A DNA stretch of 64,000 nt from Ilyonectria destructans. Its lineage: Eukaryota; Ascomycota; Sordariomycetes; Hypocreales; Nectriaceae. A model generated the notes under the pieces. The model had not been told where the DNA came from. It was given only the letters and a program-made list of their open reading frames with translations, and did no database searches. The DNA is taken from the NCBI GenBank assembly GCA_020740775.1, contig JAHEWK010000026.1, forward strand, positions 372,001 through 436,000, read 5' to 3'. Positions 46,749 through 58,456 of this stretch are shown piece by piece. How positions within the stretch are numbered: the stretch's first letter is position 1; each line of letters starts with the position of its first letter. The translations under genes and the position numbers were made by a program.

Positions 46749-47035
46749 TCTTAGTCAATTCTTTGTAATCGTGGAAGAAGCAATTCTGTTCAACAGCTAC
46801 GTTGATTGATCAATTCCGTTGTGCAAGTATCCACTTGGCAGGGATCAACGTTCTTACCTCAAGGTGCTTTACTGCGATCGGCGACATGTGCTGACGTTTT
46901 GGCCAATCCTTTGTACTCATGGAAAAAGCAAATCTGTTCACCATCTACATTAATTGGTCAATTCAATTGTGCAAGTATCCACACCGGCAGGGATAGGAGT
47001 TCTTGGCTGAAAATGTTGGATGGAGATCGGCGATG
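46749..47035 (+). repeat. Tandem repeat, about 147-bp unit, 2 copies
   Basis: Copy 1 about 46749-46889 and copy 2 about 46896-47035, sharing CTTTGTA, CTGTTCA.C, TTGTGCAAGTATCCAC and GATCGGCGA in order. Confidence 0.75.
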
Positions 47036-47195
47036 CTACATCCTGTCTGCGCAACGAAATACAGTATCTTTACCAAGTGGTATCAATCTTCGCATTGTAT
47101 ATACTATATAATTTAATGTCTCTCTCTCTCTCGCAGAGTCGTAATCTTAACCGCTCTCCCATTTTTTATCGAAACCTTTGCTTGTTCAATATATT

Positions 47196-48707
47196 ATGTC
47201 TTCATCAACTTCTACCTCAAATTCCACTCTTAGCGGTCATCCCCCTCCGCTCATGCCTTATGACTCTCAGAAAAACCTTGGTAGTGATATGACCATGTCC
47301 TTTTTTGGTCAGCTGGATACCCCGACGCGGTTTCCTACATCAGATGAACAACTTATAAAGAGCCTTAATGTTGAAGCTCTTGGCAGGGTTTTTCTTCCAC
47401 CCCCTCCCTATATGACACTGCCTGAATATTCTGTGCTGCGTCCTGAAGGGTATCGATCCCCTGATCCACTGCCGATTTACTTTAGTCTCAACCTCTCTGT
47501 CTATAACCAGCAGATTGTTGAATCGGAGTGGGAGAATCAGTGGTTCCATTTCACTGGCAAAGTACACCCCTACGCACTGGAGTGGGTGCTACGGGAGCCT
47601 GATGTTTTCAGCGATGAAGATGGTGACGGCGATGTGTACAAGGTTCCAGTTGTTCTCATACGCGACTTTGGATACCAAGCGTAAGCAGACTTACCATTTC
47701 CCCTTAGCTCGAGTTCGAATATCGCGCTTGCCACTAATGTAACTATCAGCATTGACCCACGAACTCTTTGCAATAGTGAGGGCTTTCCACTTATCCAACC
47801 GGTTGTTTCTTTGACGGGGCAGGTTCTCGGGACAGGTCAAACCCACTTGATCAAGGACTCTGTCCCGCTGTTGGATGATGCGCAGCTGAGATGCTGTGCA
47901 TTTATCCAGTGCTGTACCTACATCACTCCGGGTCAGCCATCAAAGAGCCCTTTCAAAGGCTTCCACCCCTTTCAAGTTTTTATTCTCTTTCCTATTCGCG
48001 CTTTGCCATTCTCTCTCCTCTGCAAGAAGATGGCAGATAGGAAAGATACACAGTTTGTACCAGGTGTTCCCTTCAACTGCGTCGGCAAGATTGTTGGCCT
48101 GCTTGACCATAGTCTTATGGTAGCTGCCCCTACAGTTGATGAGAAGGACTATGTTTTCATTATCGTTCCCGACTCTTGGACGTTTCCGGACAAGAGCACG
48201 CCACCTGCACCTGCCGCTAACACAGTCTCCCCCTCTAAAACCGAACCTGGCCCATCCCAAGCTGGCGGCTTCGCAGCAGCGAGGTCTATGTTCAAGTCTC
48301 CCTCAAAGAAATCTTCACAGGCGCAACAGTCACGGTCACAATCATCACAATCGCCGCAGGGAGGTCCATCCCAACAACCCGTTACTCCATCTCAGAACAA
48401 AAGGCCCGCAATCTCCGCATCTCCATCGTCTCAGTCAAGTTCGAAGAACCCCGCCCCCAAGAGACTCAGGGGGTCTACTGTAACTACCGCAACATCTCCA
48501 ATCATTGCAGGGTCGCCGGTCTCCCCTTTAACGTCCGTAGACTCTGATGAAAATGATAACCATGAAGAAGGTGAAGCGAAGGAAAACGAGGACTCTCGAT
48601 CACCTAACATATCTGCCACACTCCGATCCTCCGTTCGTCCTAATATGAGGTCATCAACTACCAAACCAGGTGGCAGGAACAAGAGGCATCCCACAAAGAG
48701 ACTTTAA
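47196..48707 (+). CDS. Helitron A partner protein (conserved, unknown function)
   Basis: Two exons, 47196-47680 and 47750-48707, with a 69-nt intron (GTAAGC..ATCAG), 480 residues. A conserved core (about residues 30-325) is followed by a Ser/Pro/Gln-rich, basic, probably disordered tail. Core motifs are shared with the Helitron B partner: IYFSLNLSVYNQ, KVHPYALEWV, PVVSLTG, CCAFIQ, FKGFHPFQVFILFPI, LLCKKM, GKIVGLLDHSLM and YVFIIVPDSWTF. The intron interrupts the same codon position in both. The alternation of short beta-like strands around GKI.GLLDH...VFIIVPDSW makes an OB-fold-type single-strand DNA binder conceivable, by analogy with RPA-like genes carried by some plant Helitrons, but this is inference. 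The divergent promoter suggests co-expression with the RepHel gene. Start chosen as the first ATG after the TA-rich leader. Confidence 0.8.
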
Positions 48708-49212
48708 GTAGCCTAGTATAATAATAGTTGGTATTTTGGGCTGTTGTATTGGGTTTGGAAAACTTACAGATTGATATGTGGGGGAAATAAGAGTGTGGTT
48801 TCAACACCAGTGCGAGTGATAAAGCCCAATGATCTCAACACCAGGACATCTTCGCATGGCAGTTTCTTATACTCAAATTGACAATTTTCCCTCTTTGGTA
48901 TGGCGTCTGATTGGTCTCTGCTAGTCTCAGTCCCCTGATCCCTGTCTCAATTATTGACCCTCACCCTATTCGCTAGGTCTCTTAGTTCCGCATTAAGCTC
49001 TTCAAATCGTGCCACTCAAAATGGTGCCTGCTCCTCAAAGCCTGCTGCGTACGTCTTATTGGCTACGCAAAATAAAGGTAACACACACACGCGCCCTATT
49101 GGCCAAGTCTCTTCATCCACCCACCCAGAGCCGACCACTTAAAACTGCGCCCTCTTCTCAACACGTGCAGCAACCCACTAGTAAAACAGCCATACGGGCT
49201 CTTGTTGCAAGC
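48708..49212. other. Helitron A distal non-coding region
   Basis: About 500 bp. A diverged direct repeat lies at about 48964-49055 and 49093-49165 (CCTATT.GC.AGTCTCTT, then CCACT.AAA...GC.CC.CTTCTCAA). No gene seen. Confidence 0.5.
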
Positions 49213-49329
49213 TTCGTACCGAAAGGCTACTCAGCGCAAGGGAGCCGCCAACTTGCCCATCACGCCCAGCTTCCAACTTCCAACGTCCCCCGGCGGACGT
49301 GCGCCTTCCCCTGTGCCTTGAGGAACGAA
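49213..49329. repeat. Junction of Helitrons A and B: right end of A, left end of B
   Basis: TTCGTACCGAAAGGC (49213-49227, end motif of A) is followed by a GCAAG..CTTGC hairpin (49236-49256). About 27 bp later comes an ACGTCC..GGACGT hairpin (49283-49300) and then GCCTTGAGGAACGAA (49315-49329, end motif of B). Only 87 bp separate the two motifs, so the elements abut head to tail. Confidence 0.62.
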
Positions 49330-49561
49330 AGGTCTATGCCCCGCCCCCCGGCCACCCCTCAAACTTTCTCGCTTCTGATTGGCTCCAAAAATTTGACCAG
49401 GATGTGTTTCAAAGTCCGTCATGATTGGTCGTCGGTGCCTTTTTTCTTCTCCCTCTCTTTTGTCCTAGGAAGCGCGTTTCCCAGCCGCCCGCCGCCGGCG
49501 CTTCCTGATCCGCCTCTGTCATCATGACGTCGCCTAACGCAGCCGTCTCGACTCTTCAGAA

Positions 49562-52500
49562 TCAATCATCAAACCAGCGCAACGCCTCCTGAACCGTCCT
49601 GTCGCTCAGTTTCTCCAGTCTCGCCTGCGCCGCAGTCATTTCTTCGGGGACCCTGTTGCCCACCAGGTCTCTCTCCCGCACCTTGGACACGAGCATAATG
49701 CCGTCCAGCGTCCGGCAACGCGACAGCTGCACGTACAGGCTGTACGGGTCGCACTGCGAGGGGACGACGCGTCCGTCGACGTTTGTCGTCCGCGTCCCTC
49801 GCAGCTCCAGAGCTACGCGCTCGAACGTCCCGCCCTGCACTTTGTAGTCAGTGCACGCAAAAGCCGCCGCGCACGGCAGACCCTTTCGGCTGACATCGTT
49901 CTTTTGCCACGGCCGTTTCCGCTGGCATTGTATCTTAACGCTCATGGGCGTCAGGAGGATCGTGCCCTGCGGCATCCCGACGAAGTGAAAGTCTCTTGTC
50001 GTTTCCGACTCCAGGATTATCCCCGCGGGCGGCCCGAAGTGGATCGTCATGTCGGCCGAGATCCGATGGCCCGGGTACGCCTTGTCAGGAATGACCTCCA
50101 CCGCCGTGTAACTGGCACCGTTGACCAGCTTCAGCCCCTGGTGGGTGTTGTGGTTCACTACGACCGGCATCCCCGGTACGAACATGAAGATGGCCGGCAC
50201 CGGTATGGCACTGTCGTCGCCCTGGTTCAGAATCATGATGGCTTCTTCCTCAGTCGGCAGGCCGTCCTTCCATCTGTGCTGGGCTATGAAGATTCGCATC
50301 ATCGACCGCTGCTGGACCTGGAACGCCAAGGTTGCCTCCATGTTCAGATTCCACCGGTTCCTGTTCAGCGGCGTCACCACGGTGATGCCCGTCTCCCATG
50401 GGATTCGCCTATCCTCCCGGTAGCACCTCGAGTTGAGCAGGTCCAGATCGGTGCGGTCCTGCACGCCCAGTCGGATTCGCTTCAGCAGCCTCTGCAAGTC
50501 CGCATCTCCGGCGGCGCGCACTTGCTCGTTCAGCATGACGACCGTCGTGAATTTCTTCCACAGCGCGTGCGCCTTGTCGTGCTGGTGCCGTTGCTCGGCC
50601 TTGAACGAGTTGTCTACGTCCCACGAGACGGCCGTGCTGGGGAGGAGGATCGACCGGTCTTGGACCGGGCGGAATTGGTGGAAGTCTCCACAGAAGAGGA
50701 CGATGGGGATCCCTCCGAAATCCTGCTGCGATCCGCGCAGTCGGCAGAGCTGCTCGTTCACGGCGTGCAGCGTTCGTGCTCCGAGCATGCTCACCTCGTC
50801 GATGACAAGCACATCTTTCTCCTGCCAGTCCATTCGAGACTGGCCGTGGATGAACCGCTCCGCCTGTTTCGGCAGCCGCACCCCGTCGAGATCTTTGGCC
50901 GTGTTCGCGCCCGCGCCTTGGTCTTTTGTGAACCCACAGGCGGAGTGGATCGTGATGCCGTTGATCCGAGCGGCGGCCGTCCCCGACGTTGCCGTGATCA
51001 GCAGACGATTCGAGACGCCCTTCTTGGTGAAAAGCTCGACGAGTGCCTGGATGATGCGCGACTTGCCAGTTCCACCCTCGCCGCCGACGAATTGGCAGAG
51101 CTGATCTACGTCGCCGTTATCCCCGCGATGAATCATGTCCAGCTGGCGGCATATTATCAGGAAAGCCATCGCCTGTCTTTTGTTGAGCGTCAGTCGTGTT
51201 ACTAGATCCTTGCCAGCTTCAAGGAAAGAGGTCGATGGGCCGAAGTGGACCTGCACACTTGGATCCGCGTCGCCTGCCATCTCCTCGGAGTCCGCCATCG
51301 TCATCTGGATGTCCTCTTCCCCAAAGCCGGTGAGCACGCCACGCGCCGCTGCACTGCGATCGGTCCCAAGGGCTGAGGCCATGTTTTGTATGCCCTGGAT
51401 CATTTTCACCCTCTCCTTGGAAGCACATATTTGCTGCGACTTGATAGCTTTGACCTGATCCTGTGGCGGCACTCTGGCGCCGGAATATATCCGTCCTGGC
51501 ATGTCAATCCGTTTCGGCCCCCCTTCGGGCGTCACGGTGGCCTGGAGCTCGGCCGTCGAGCACAACGCTGACTGTTGAAAGCGACAGAGCTGCTGCGTCA
51601 TTGCCAGGAGCTCCGGCGACCCAGCCGTGACCTGGTTCGTGCCTGCTGCACCTCTCACGACGTCAATCAGACGCGTTGCGTTACCAATGCTGTCAGACTG
51701 GTACACCGATGCGGCTTCTTCACCAGTCTCGCCTTCTCCTTCCTCGCCGGCACGTGCGGCCGTGAAGTCAGCGTCGCCCGCTGAGGCTGCCCATTGCCTG
51801 GCGTCCCGCTTTGCGTCTTCGGCGCATCGCCGGAGCAGTTTTACATTACCGACGAGGCAGGAGATTCTCGGAGACAGCGCCGCCCGTGCCCGCGCCCATA
51901 TGTCGTTGATGTCGTCTCGTACTTCGCCCAAGAATGTTTCCCACGGCACAAACAGGGCAAGATGCTGCACAGCTGCTCTTCAGCACGAGAGTTAGTCCCT
52001 TCAACCCCCTTCGGTTAGGTCGTTCGCCACACACATACCTACGATGGCACGACTCCTCTTCGTCGTCTTGTTCAAAATCTTTGCTCAAGTACCCGTCAAG
52101 GCAGACGACGGCATGCTTTCCTGGCCGTCTTAGCACCTGCACCCAGTGTTTCCCAGGCGCCCAATTGCTCTCGAACGGCACCTCTCCCCAAGCACCGGAA
52201 CTTCCGTCCTTGCCAACGCGTTGGAGCATGACGAGCGAAACATAATCATACAGGCACAGACCTCGCAGGACATCTCCACGATGGTGATAAGCCTCAGCGA
52301 AACTGATTCTTTGGCCTGCTTCTTCCACGACGATCGACTCGTCCACGGAAGCGTCCGCGACCGCTGTGCCGCTCTCTTGCCGGAGGTGTCGCCACCGTCG
52401 GAAGACGTGCCAGTAGAGCAGGGATACGTTCAGGTACGCCCAGGCGCTGCTGTTCGTGAACTCGCTCGGGTACCCTAGAAGATGGGCAACGACTTCGACT

Positions 52501-55500
52501 TGCGATAGAGGCTGCTCCGTGAATATACGGTTCGCCACTCTCATCAGAAACTGTCGCGTCTTGTTTTTTGTACCGTCTTCGTCGCCGACGGCGCCGCCTC
52601 CAGCATCCTCCCCAGCGGCCGGCTGGCCACCTGCTGAGACAACAGGCAACAGTTCTGCGGCCGCGGCGACGCGCTTCCACGTCGGGTCCTCTACTTTGGT
52701 TGCGTAGTTCGTGACGTAATAGACGAGGGCCATGGTTTTCCGCTGCGTCGCTATGAAGGAGATGTCGTGGTTGTGGCGAAGCCCCACGGCGATGGCCTTG
52801 TTCCACCGATTAACCATGGGGTGCGTCCTGCGAATCTGCAGGACGCCGTCTGGCGTGAATGCAGTTTTGTCGACCAATCTCCATGGCGCCTTGAACCGAC
52901 AGAGATCGCCCTTCCGTCTCTTCTTGCCCAGGGAATACTTGACGCAGGTCGGACTGTGGGTATGAATCTGCGTTGCGCCGGCGCAGAAGTTGGCTTCCTC
53001 GTCAAACGCTGCCGAGAACTGCTCGGTGTTGTCCAGCAGGGAGGAAATATCGGACGTCACCGACCGCTCCGCTTGCACGACGCAGAACCCTTCCTGGTCA
53101 AGATCCTAGCTAGCATGTCAGCCTAGTTCTAGTTCCGTTTGCCCACCAGAAGTTCTGGATGGCCAACAGCACGCATTGAACATTACCTCGCAGAAAACAC
53201 TATCGACGTATTGGACGATGCGCTCACGATACGCCGCCTGATCCTCCTCGTGGATGTCGGCAAGCATAGAACTCAAGTGCGCGTTTCCATGCAACCAGAG
53301 CAGCCCGTGGACGTGAAGCGCCCCTCGTTCGTTGGTTTCCACAGCGCCATAGTACTGGATGATACGCCCGAAAACTGACTCTTCTCCCACTTTCACGTAA
53401 TGCTCGAAGAACAACGTCATCTCCCTGTGGAAAAATAGGGCCGAGCTCATAGGGTCCGAGATGGACAGCCGCATACGCTTGAATGACATGTCAAGGCTTC
53501 GCAAGAACTCCTCGGCTGCCCCAGGATCGCGAGTGCGGTACGCTGCCAGTCGGAGCTTCACTGGGTTCGTAATGTCGTTTGGGCTGATCGTGAACCATAT
53601 GGCAGGCACGCCATAGCGAACGATGAGCGCCTGGATTTTATGCCGCATACTGAGACGGAGCTCCCTGGACATAGGCTGGCGGTAACCATACAGCGAAAGG
53701 CTCCTGAGAAGCTCTTTCACACCCTCATCGGTAGTCCTACCCGAGCTCTCCAGCTCCGCCCTAGCTGCCGCTAATCTGTCTGCAGTCAGCGACCGTACGA
53801 TGCGCTCCACCTTGCGGAAGTTCTTCCTCGTCACGCTCAGCATGCTGGCACGACGATTCCTCGACCGCACGCCGATGTTGAACACCAGAAATGCGAAAAT
53901 GTGGTGCGTCGCGAATCGGCCGCCATGACGTCGCAGCACAATGTCAGCCCACGTCCGAAGGCTCATGTTTCGAGACGATACGAGGTCTCGCGCCGCTGCC
54001 TCTGCTCCAGGGATATCGGCGGGACCTCTTCCCGGCTCCAAGGTGGCTTCTTCGGCCAGCCGTGGGCCCCCAAAGCCGAAAGGTAGTAGCGTGGGGAACG
54101 TCTTCGCGAAGAACGAGGCTTCAAACGAGTCGGCAAATTCATCCCCGCGACGAACATGGATGTACGGCTCAGAGCCATCGGCATACCCTCGCCGGCTGTC
54201 TCCCGACGATCTAACCCACGTTCTCGGGCCCATACGGCCGTCGTCATCATTTTCACCGACAGCGTCGCAGGCGAACCGCAATTTCTCGGCGTCCGCTACA
54301 TCTGGCGGTCCGTCCAGTGCGAACATTCCAGACGAGGTGACCTCGTTGATCGGTTTTACCGTCTGGTCAGGCTCAGCGTCCCTTTCAGCCGGAGACTCGT
54401 ATGCCTTGTTTTCCCCTGCTGTTCCAGTCTCGCATCTAGGCGAGTTTTCTCCTTGATTGAGCGCGGTGAGGATTTCCTCGATATCCACCGAACCCTCGTC
54501 GTCCATGGCGCGCTCCGTGGGCGGCACGACTTGCGCCGTTCGTGTCTTTTCCCACGCCGACGGCTCGTTCCGCTCCATGCGATCGTACACACACGCCGGC
54601 ACCCCATGCGGCGGGGCTCCCCAACTCTCCATCTCTGCCGCGTCAATCTCGATCTCGGCATAGCGTGGATTGTTCTTCTTCAGCCAGACAAGGGCCCTCT
54701 CAACAACTCGCCGCCTCACCGATAGGAGGCTTGAAAGATCGCTCGGTCCCGGCTTTTCCGCGCCCTGCCACGACACGTGGATCTCGTCCATGACTCGCAC
54801 CAGCGGATGGGGGAGCACATTCGTGGCCAGCTCCTGCACATTGTTTGGGAACACCGTGATGTGGCCCTTGACGTGCCTCGGATACCTCACAGTCTGCCTC
54901 TGGCCACCCGGAATGCTGTACCTTGTGACAAACCCATAACACGAATTCAGCGCGATGAGTTTCTCCTCAACCAGTGTCAAGCCCTTGAGCTCGTTGGGAA
55001 ACATGTGCTCACATCCAAGGCGGCTATGAAGCTGAGCCGCTGGCGACAGCCCCCCCTGCTTCAAAAAGCGTATACACTCTGAACAGCCCAAAATAGTCCC
55101 TCCAACGGGAAGGCAACTTCGACACGAAAATGGAGAGCGGCCGCCCTTATCGATGCAGCTCGACAACCATTGGTTCCACGTCACCTCTCTCAATTCTTTT
55201 TTCGCGCGCTTACGGTAGCACAGCCCGCAGGTCCGTATCGGCAAAGTGCTCGCATCGTGGAACGCTTTGTAGAAGTCTCTCACAGTCGACACCTTCCTCT
55301 CGTGCGGTATTGGCGTACACGACGTCTGATCGTTGGATAATCTCTCCTTCATGGCAGAGTCTTCCTCCAAAAAGCGAAGCACGCTCGCCAGGTCTTCGGC
55401 CTGCATCTCCCGTCTCCTCTGCCTTCCGGTTCCAGTTCGAACCTGTTTCCTCGGGCGCTCGTCCCGGCTAGGAAGACGGTCTCTCGGCCTCGAATCCGCG

Positions 55501-56255
55501 AGTTCTTCTCTCGATGGCTCATTCGCTTCTTCAAAACCCGTCTGATGTAGCAGCCCCGGCGACGACCGTCCGACTACGTGTGTATCCCCCGCCGCAGCCG
55601 CCGGCTCTTTGCACTGGATAGGCCGCGTGCCCTGCAATTGCTTGGGTTCGATAGGCCCGAGCGTGTATGCTGCATTCCGTCGAAGGAGCGAAGCGCCGCT
55701 AACCGCCGCCGTACCGCCCTGCTCATCATCTTCAGGACCCCTCTCCTGAGCCAAAAAGTGTCGATGAAAGAGCGGAAGATCAGAATCCGCGGCCTCCGGC
55801 GCACCACGTTCTCTGGCCAACAAGGGCCTTTGAAGCTGACTCGGTAGCTGATGTTGCGCGGAACCTCCATTGTTGGCCGTATCATGAGACTTCCTTGCTC
55901 TTTTTGACCGCAAACCGCCACGCAGACGTCTTCTGGGCAACGACCTTACAATTGCTTCCGCATGCTGCCTCCATGCGGTATCTTCAACCGCAGGCGGCTT
56001 AGGCTGAATCTGTCGGAACGTTGATGCTGCATTCGCCAGTGAATCGTATGTTGACAAACGCCCCAGCTTCTTACCCCGTGCGCTGGGCCCCTTTTCGGCA
56101 GCTGCTACCACATCTACGCCGCCTCCAGTCGTCTCATCTCCCTGCTCTCTCTCCCACACGCTTATATCATTACCCTCTTGTCCGTTCCTAGCTGAGAACG
56201 AGCAGGCTCCCACGTGAGCAACTGCCTCATGTGGCTTCGCCGCTGGACTATCCAT
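49562..56255 (-). CDS. Helitron B replication initiator-helicase (RepHel)
   Basis: Three exons: 53187-56255, 52039-53105 (81-nt intron before it) and 49562-51977 (61-nt intron before it), in phase with no stop, 2183 residues. Domain order is as in element A: variable N-terminus, Cys-rich region (CGLCYRK, CRSCLPVGG), Helitron-like N domain (WFTISPNDITNPVKLRLAAY) with HUH residues in ALHVHGLLWL, tyrosine motif YYVTNYATK in exon 2, and a PIF1-type helicase in exon 3 with Walker A GGEGGTGKSR, Walker B VLVIDEVSMLG, FGGIPIVLFCGDFHQFRPV, CTDYKVQGGTF and LYVQLSRCRTLDG. Both introns sit at the same protein positions as in A (after VDSVF.E, and inside the Arg of R-A-A-V-Q-H-L). The enzyme looks catalytically complete. 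Confidence 0.9.
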
Positions 56256-56854
56256 CCTGCTACTGCCTTCTCGACATCAATGACTCCAGGCAGACGTTAG
56301 ATCACAAGGCTTCCGCGCCGGAATCTCTCTAGTTACACGACTTCACTTTTGGATGATGATTATGATCCTTAATGCGACATTGGTTCCTGCAGTATCCAAG
56401 CGATCCGCTAATAGTCCCCTGAACTACCTACAACCCTACCTATATGCGTCCATTGTCACAATCTCGACCAGTCCATGCATACAATTCGTCACCGCAACTG
56501 TGTCAAAACGTGGGCTCTTCCAACGCTGCGCTCTCCTCCGCGTCCTTCAACGGAGCCGGTACCACCGCCGTGATTTTGAGGAGGACCATAGTATCGTCCC
56601 TTTTCGCCCAACACACCGCTGCCGTCAAGATCAGGTAACTCGGGAGCCATTACGTCACTCACCATCTCAACGCGGAACACTCCGGTATCGAACGGATATC
56701 GTCGAGTATATAGAACAGCCTCGTTCACCACTCTTTTTCGTAGCAAACAAGAGTCATTCGATGCCCGATTCACTGAGGGACCTTCTGCCCGGTCGTCAGC
56801 TACTCATGCATCCGTGCCGCGCGACAGCTGCAGTTTAATCTATACGGTCATATC
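56256..56854. promoter_or_regulatory. Bidirectional control region of Helitron B
   Basis: 600-bp region between the divergent start codons of the RepHel and partner genes, half the length of the equivalent in element A. The long tandem arrays of A are not present. Overlapping frames on both strands (for example 56353-56838) look non-coding. Confidence 0.5.
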
Positions 56855-58368
56855 ATGTCTTCCTCTTCACCCGTCGCCCATGCTTCGCCACACCTTCGAA
56901 AGCCGCTCGACACCCAAAGGGGCGCTGGCGGTGATATGTCTATGATGTTCTTCGCCCAACCAGACTGCCCCTCCAGATTCGCTCACCAGGATCAGCATCG
57001 CATCAAGGGCCTCAATGCCGAAACGCTCGCCCGCATCTTCCTGCCTCCCCCCTCGTGGTTGCTGGCCACGGAATATGCGCCCATGCGGTCAGATGTTGAC
57101 GACTCGCCGACATCCATCTTCTTCAGTCTCAATCTCTCCATTTACAATCAGCCTATTGTTGCCTCGGAATGGATCGAAGAGTGGTTCTTCATGAATGGCC
57201 GCGTCCACCCCTACGCACTTGCCTGGGAGATTGAGCAGCAAGACGGTCTAGAATCCGATATAGGCCGCACCGTTCTCTACACCATGCCCGCCCTCATCGT
57301 CCGTGATGAAGGCTTTCAGCCGTAGGCCATGACACACTTCCCCTCCCCCCAACACACGCGCTTCCTGAACAAACTCGACTGATATATGCCCAAAGCGTTC
57401 TTCCCAGGCTCTTTGCCTCTATGGACAGCTTCCCCTGTGTCCCGCCTGTCGTTTCCTTCACCGGCCCCATCGTCGGCCCTGGTCACTGCTTGCTGCGACA
57501 AGACCTTCTCCCGGGTCTGGACGCCACCCAACTAAAGTGCTGCGGCTTCATCCAGCTTTCCACTTATCTTGCTCCAGGAAGCCCCGACAAGACTCCATTC
57601 AGAGGCTTTCATCCTTTCCAGGTCTTCGTCATCTTCCCCATTCACAAGAATCCCTGGGCCATCCTGTGCAAGAAGATGACCGAGAGGCGAGATTCCCACT
57701 TCCAGACTAACACCCAATTCACCTGCACAGGCAAAGTCGCTGGCCTGCTCGATCATCGCGTCATGATCCACCCGCCAGGCTTCGAACGAGACTATATCTT
57801 TATTGTCGTTCCTGATTCTTGGACTTTTCTCGACAAGACCATCACCTCCGCAACCCAACCGGCCATGTCTCTCCCTACACTACCAAAACGACAAACATCC
57901 TCGGCTTCCTCTGCGTTCCAGGATATGCGCGCTGCCTGTTATTCTGTGGTTGCGCCTAGCACTCTCCCACCGAGTCCTCCAACTTCATCTTCAGGCCAGC
58001 CCGATACACCACCACTAAAGCGGCACTACCCCGACCATGCCCAGACGCCGACAAAGAGGCCGCACGTACTGCAACCGGCCTCGACCCTTTCCTCTTCGCC
58101 TGACATTTTCAGCACTGTCATTCAATCTTTCCCTGCCTCAGCCTCAGCTCCTTCTTCTAGCGAGCCGAACACTACAAGGCAGGGTCCTGCCTCGGTAAAC
58201 CCTTCCACACCTGCCCTTGATTCAATTGTCGCTTTACCATCAGATTCGCCAAACCGGCCACATCGAAGCCGTCAACCCACGAGAAAAATTCTGGAAAAGG
58301 AATATAACAACATGAATGGTAGTCTGCTGCAATGTTCTCATGAGGAACATAAACCAAGACAAAATTAG
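56855..58368 (+). CDS. Helitron B partner protein (conserved, unknown function)
   Basis: Two exons, 56855-57321 and 57408-58368, with an 86-nt intron (GTAGGC..CCCAG), 475 residues. It aligns along its core with the Helitron A partner: MSMMFFAQPDCPSRF, LNAETLARIFLPPP, IFFSLNLSIYNQPIV, RVHPYALAWE, PPVVSFTG, KCCGFIQLSTYLAPG, GFHPFQVFVIFPI, LCKKMTERRD, TGKVAGLLDHRVM and DYIFIVVPDSWTFLDK. The tail is Ser/Pro-rich with basic patches (RHRSRQPTRK-like), probably disordered. Same intron position as in A, between the G-[FY]-Q block and PVVS[LF]TG. Conservation in two diverged elements shows that the protein is selected as part of the transposon. Its role is unknown; DNA binding or control of copying is plausible. 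Confidence 0.8.
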
Positions 58369-58456
58369 CCTACTATCTAGCCAAATGCCACTTGAACTCT
58401 ACTACTCTTAATCCTATCTCTCGCCAAAGAACGGGCATGCCTTTTCAAATACATTA

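Larger units (their letters stand above)
46042..47195. promoter_or_regulatory. Bidirectional control region of Helitron A with two tandem-repeat arrays
   Basis: 1.15 kb AT-rich region between the divergent starts. Array 1 (46375-46625): two full copies and one partial copy of a roughly 105-bp unit (TTGATTATTCATCCC ... CCGGTATACCAATA ... CCTCCACCCTCTTA). Array 2 (46749-47035): two copies of a roughly 147-bp unit (TTTGTA.TC.TGGAA.AAGCAA ... GTGCAAGTATCCAC ... GATCGGCGA). A long T-run lies near 46720. The repeats could be binding sites for the element's own proteins; this is inference. Confidence 0.6.
38440..49256 (-). mobile_element. Helitron A (complete, Rep-helicase plus divergent partner gene)
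   Basis: About 10.8 kb rolling-circle transposon. Its ends are proposed from a 15-bp inverted motif pair: GCCTTTCGGTATGAA at 38491-38505 and its near-exact reverse at 49213-49227 (14 of 15 match). Each is followed outward by a hairpin (GCCCGAAGGGC, twice, on the left; GCAAG..CTTGC on the right). Between them lie an intact Rep-helicase gene (minus strand) and a partner gene (plus strand) diverging from a 1.15-kb shared control region. Exact termini are uncertain by tens of bases because no CTRR end was found for this copy. Confidence 0.75.

Noticed and set aside
49904..51205. Plus-strand frame of 433 residues antisense to the Helitron B helicase
   Set aside because: Exact shadow of the PIF1-type helicase exon in GC-rich DNA; the antisense frame has no motif of its own.
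56353..56838. Plus-strand frame of 161 residues between the divergent genes of Helitron B
   Set aside because: Not conserved in the equivalent region of Helitron A and without recognisable motifs; likely promoter sequence.
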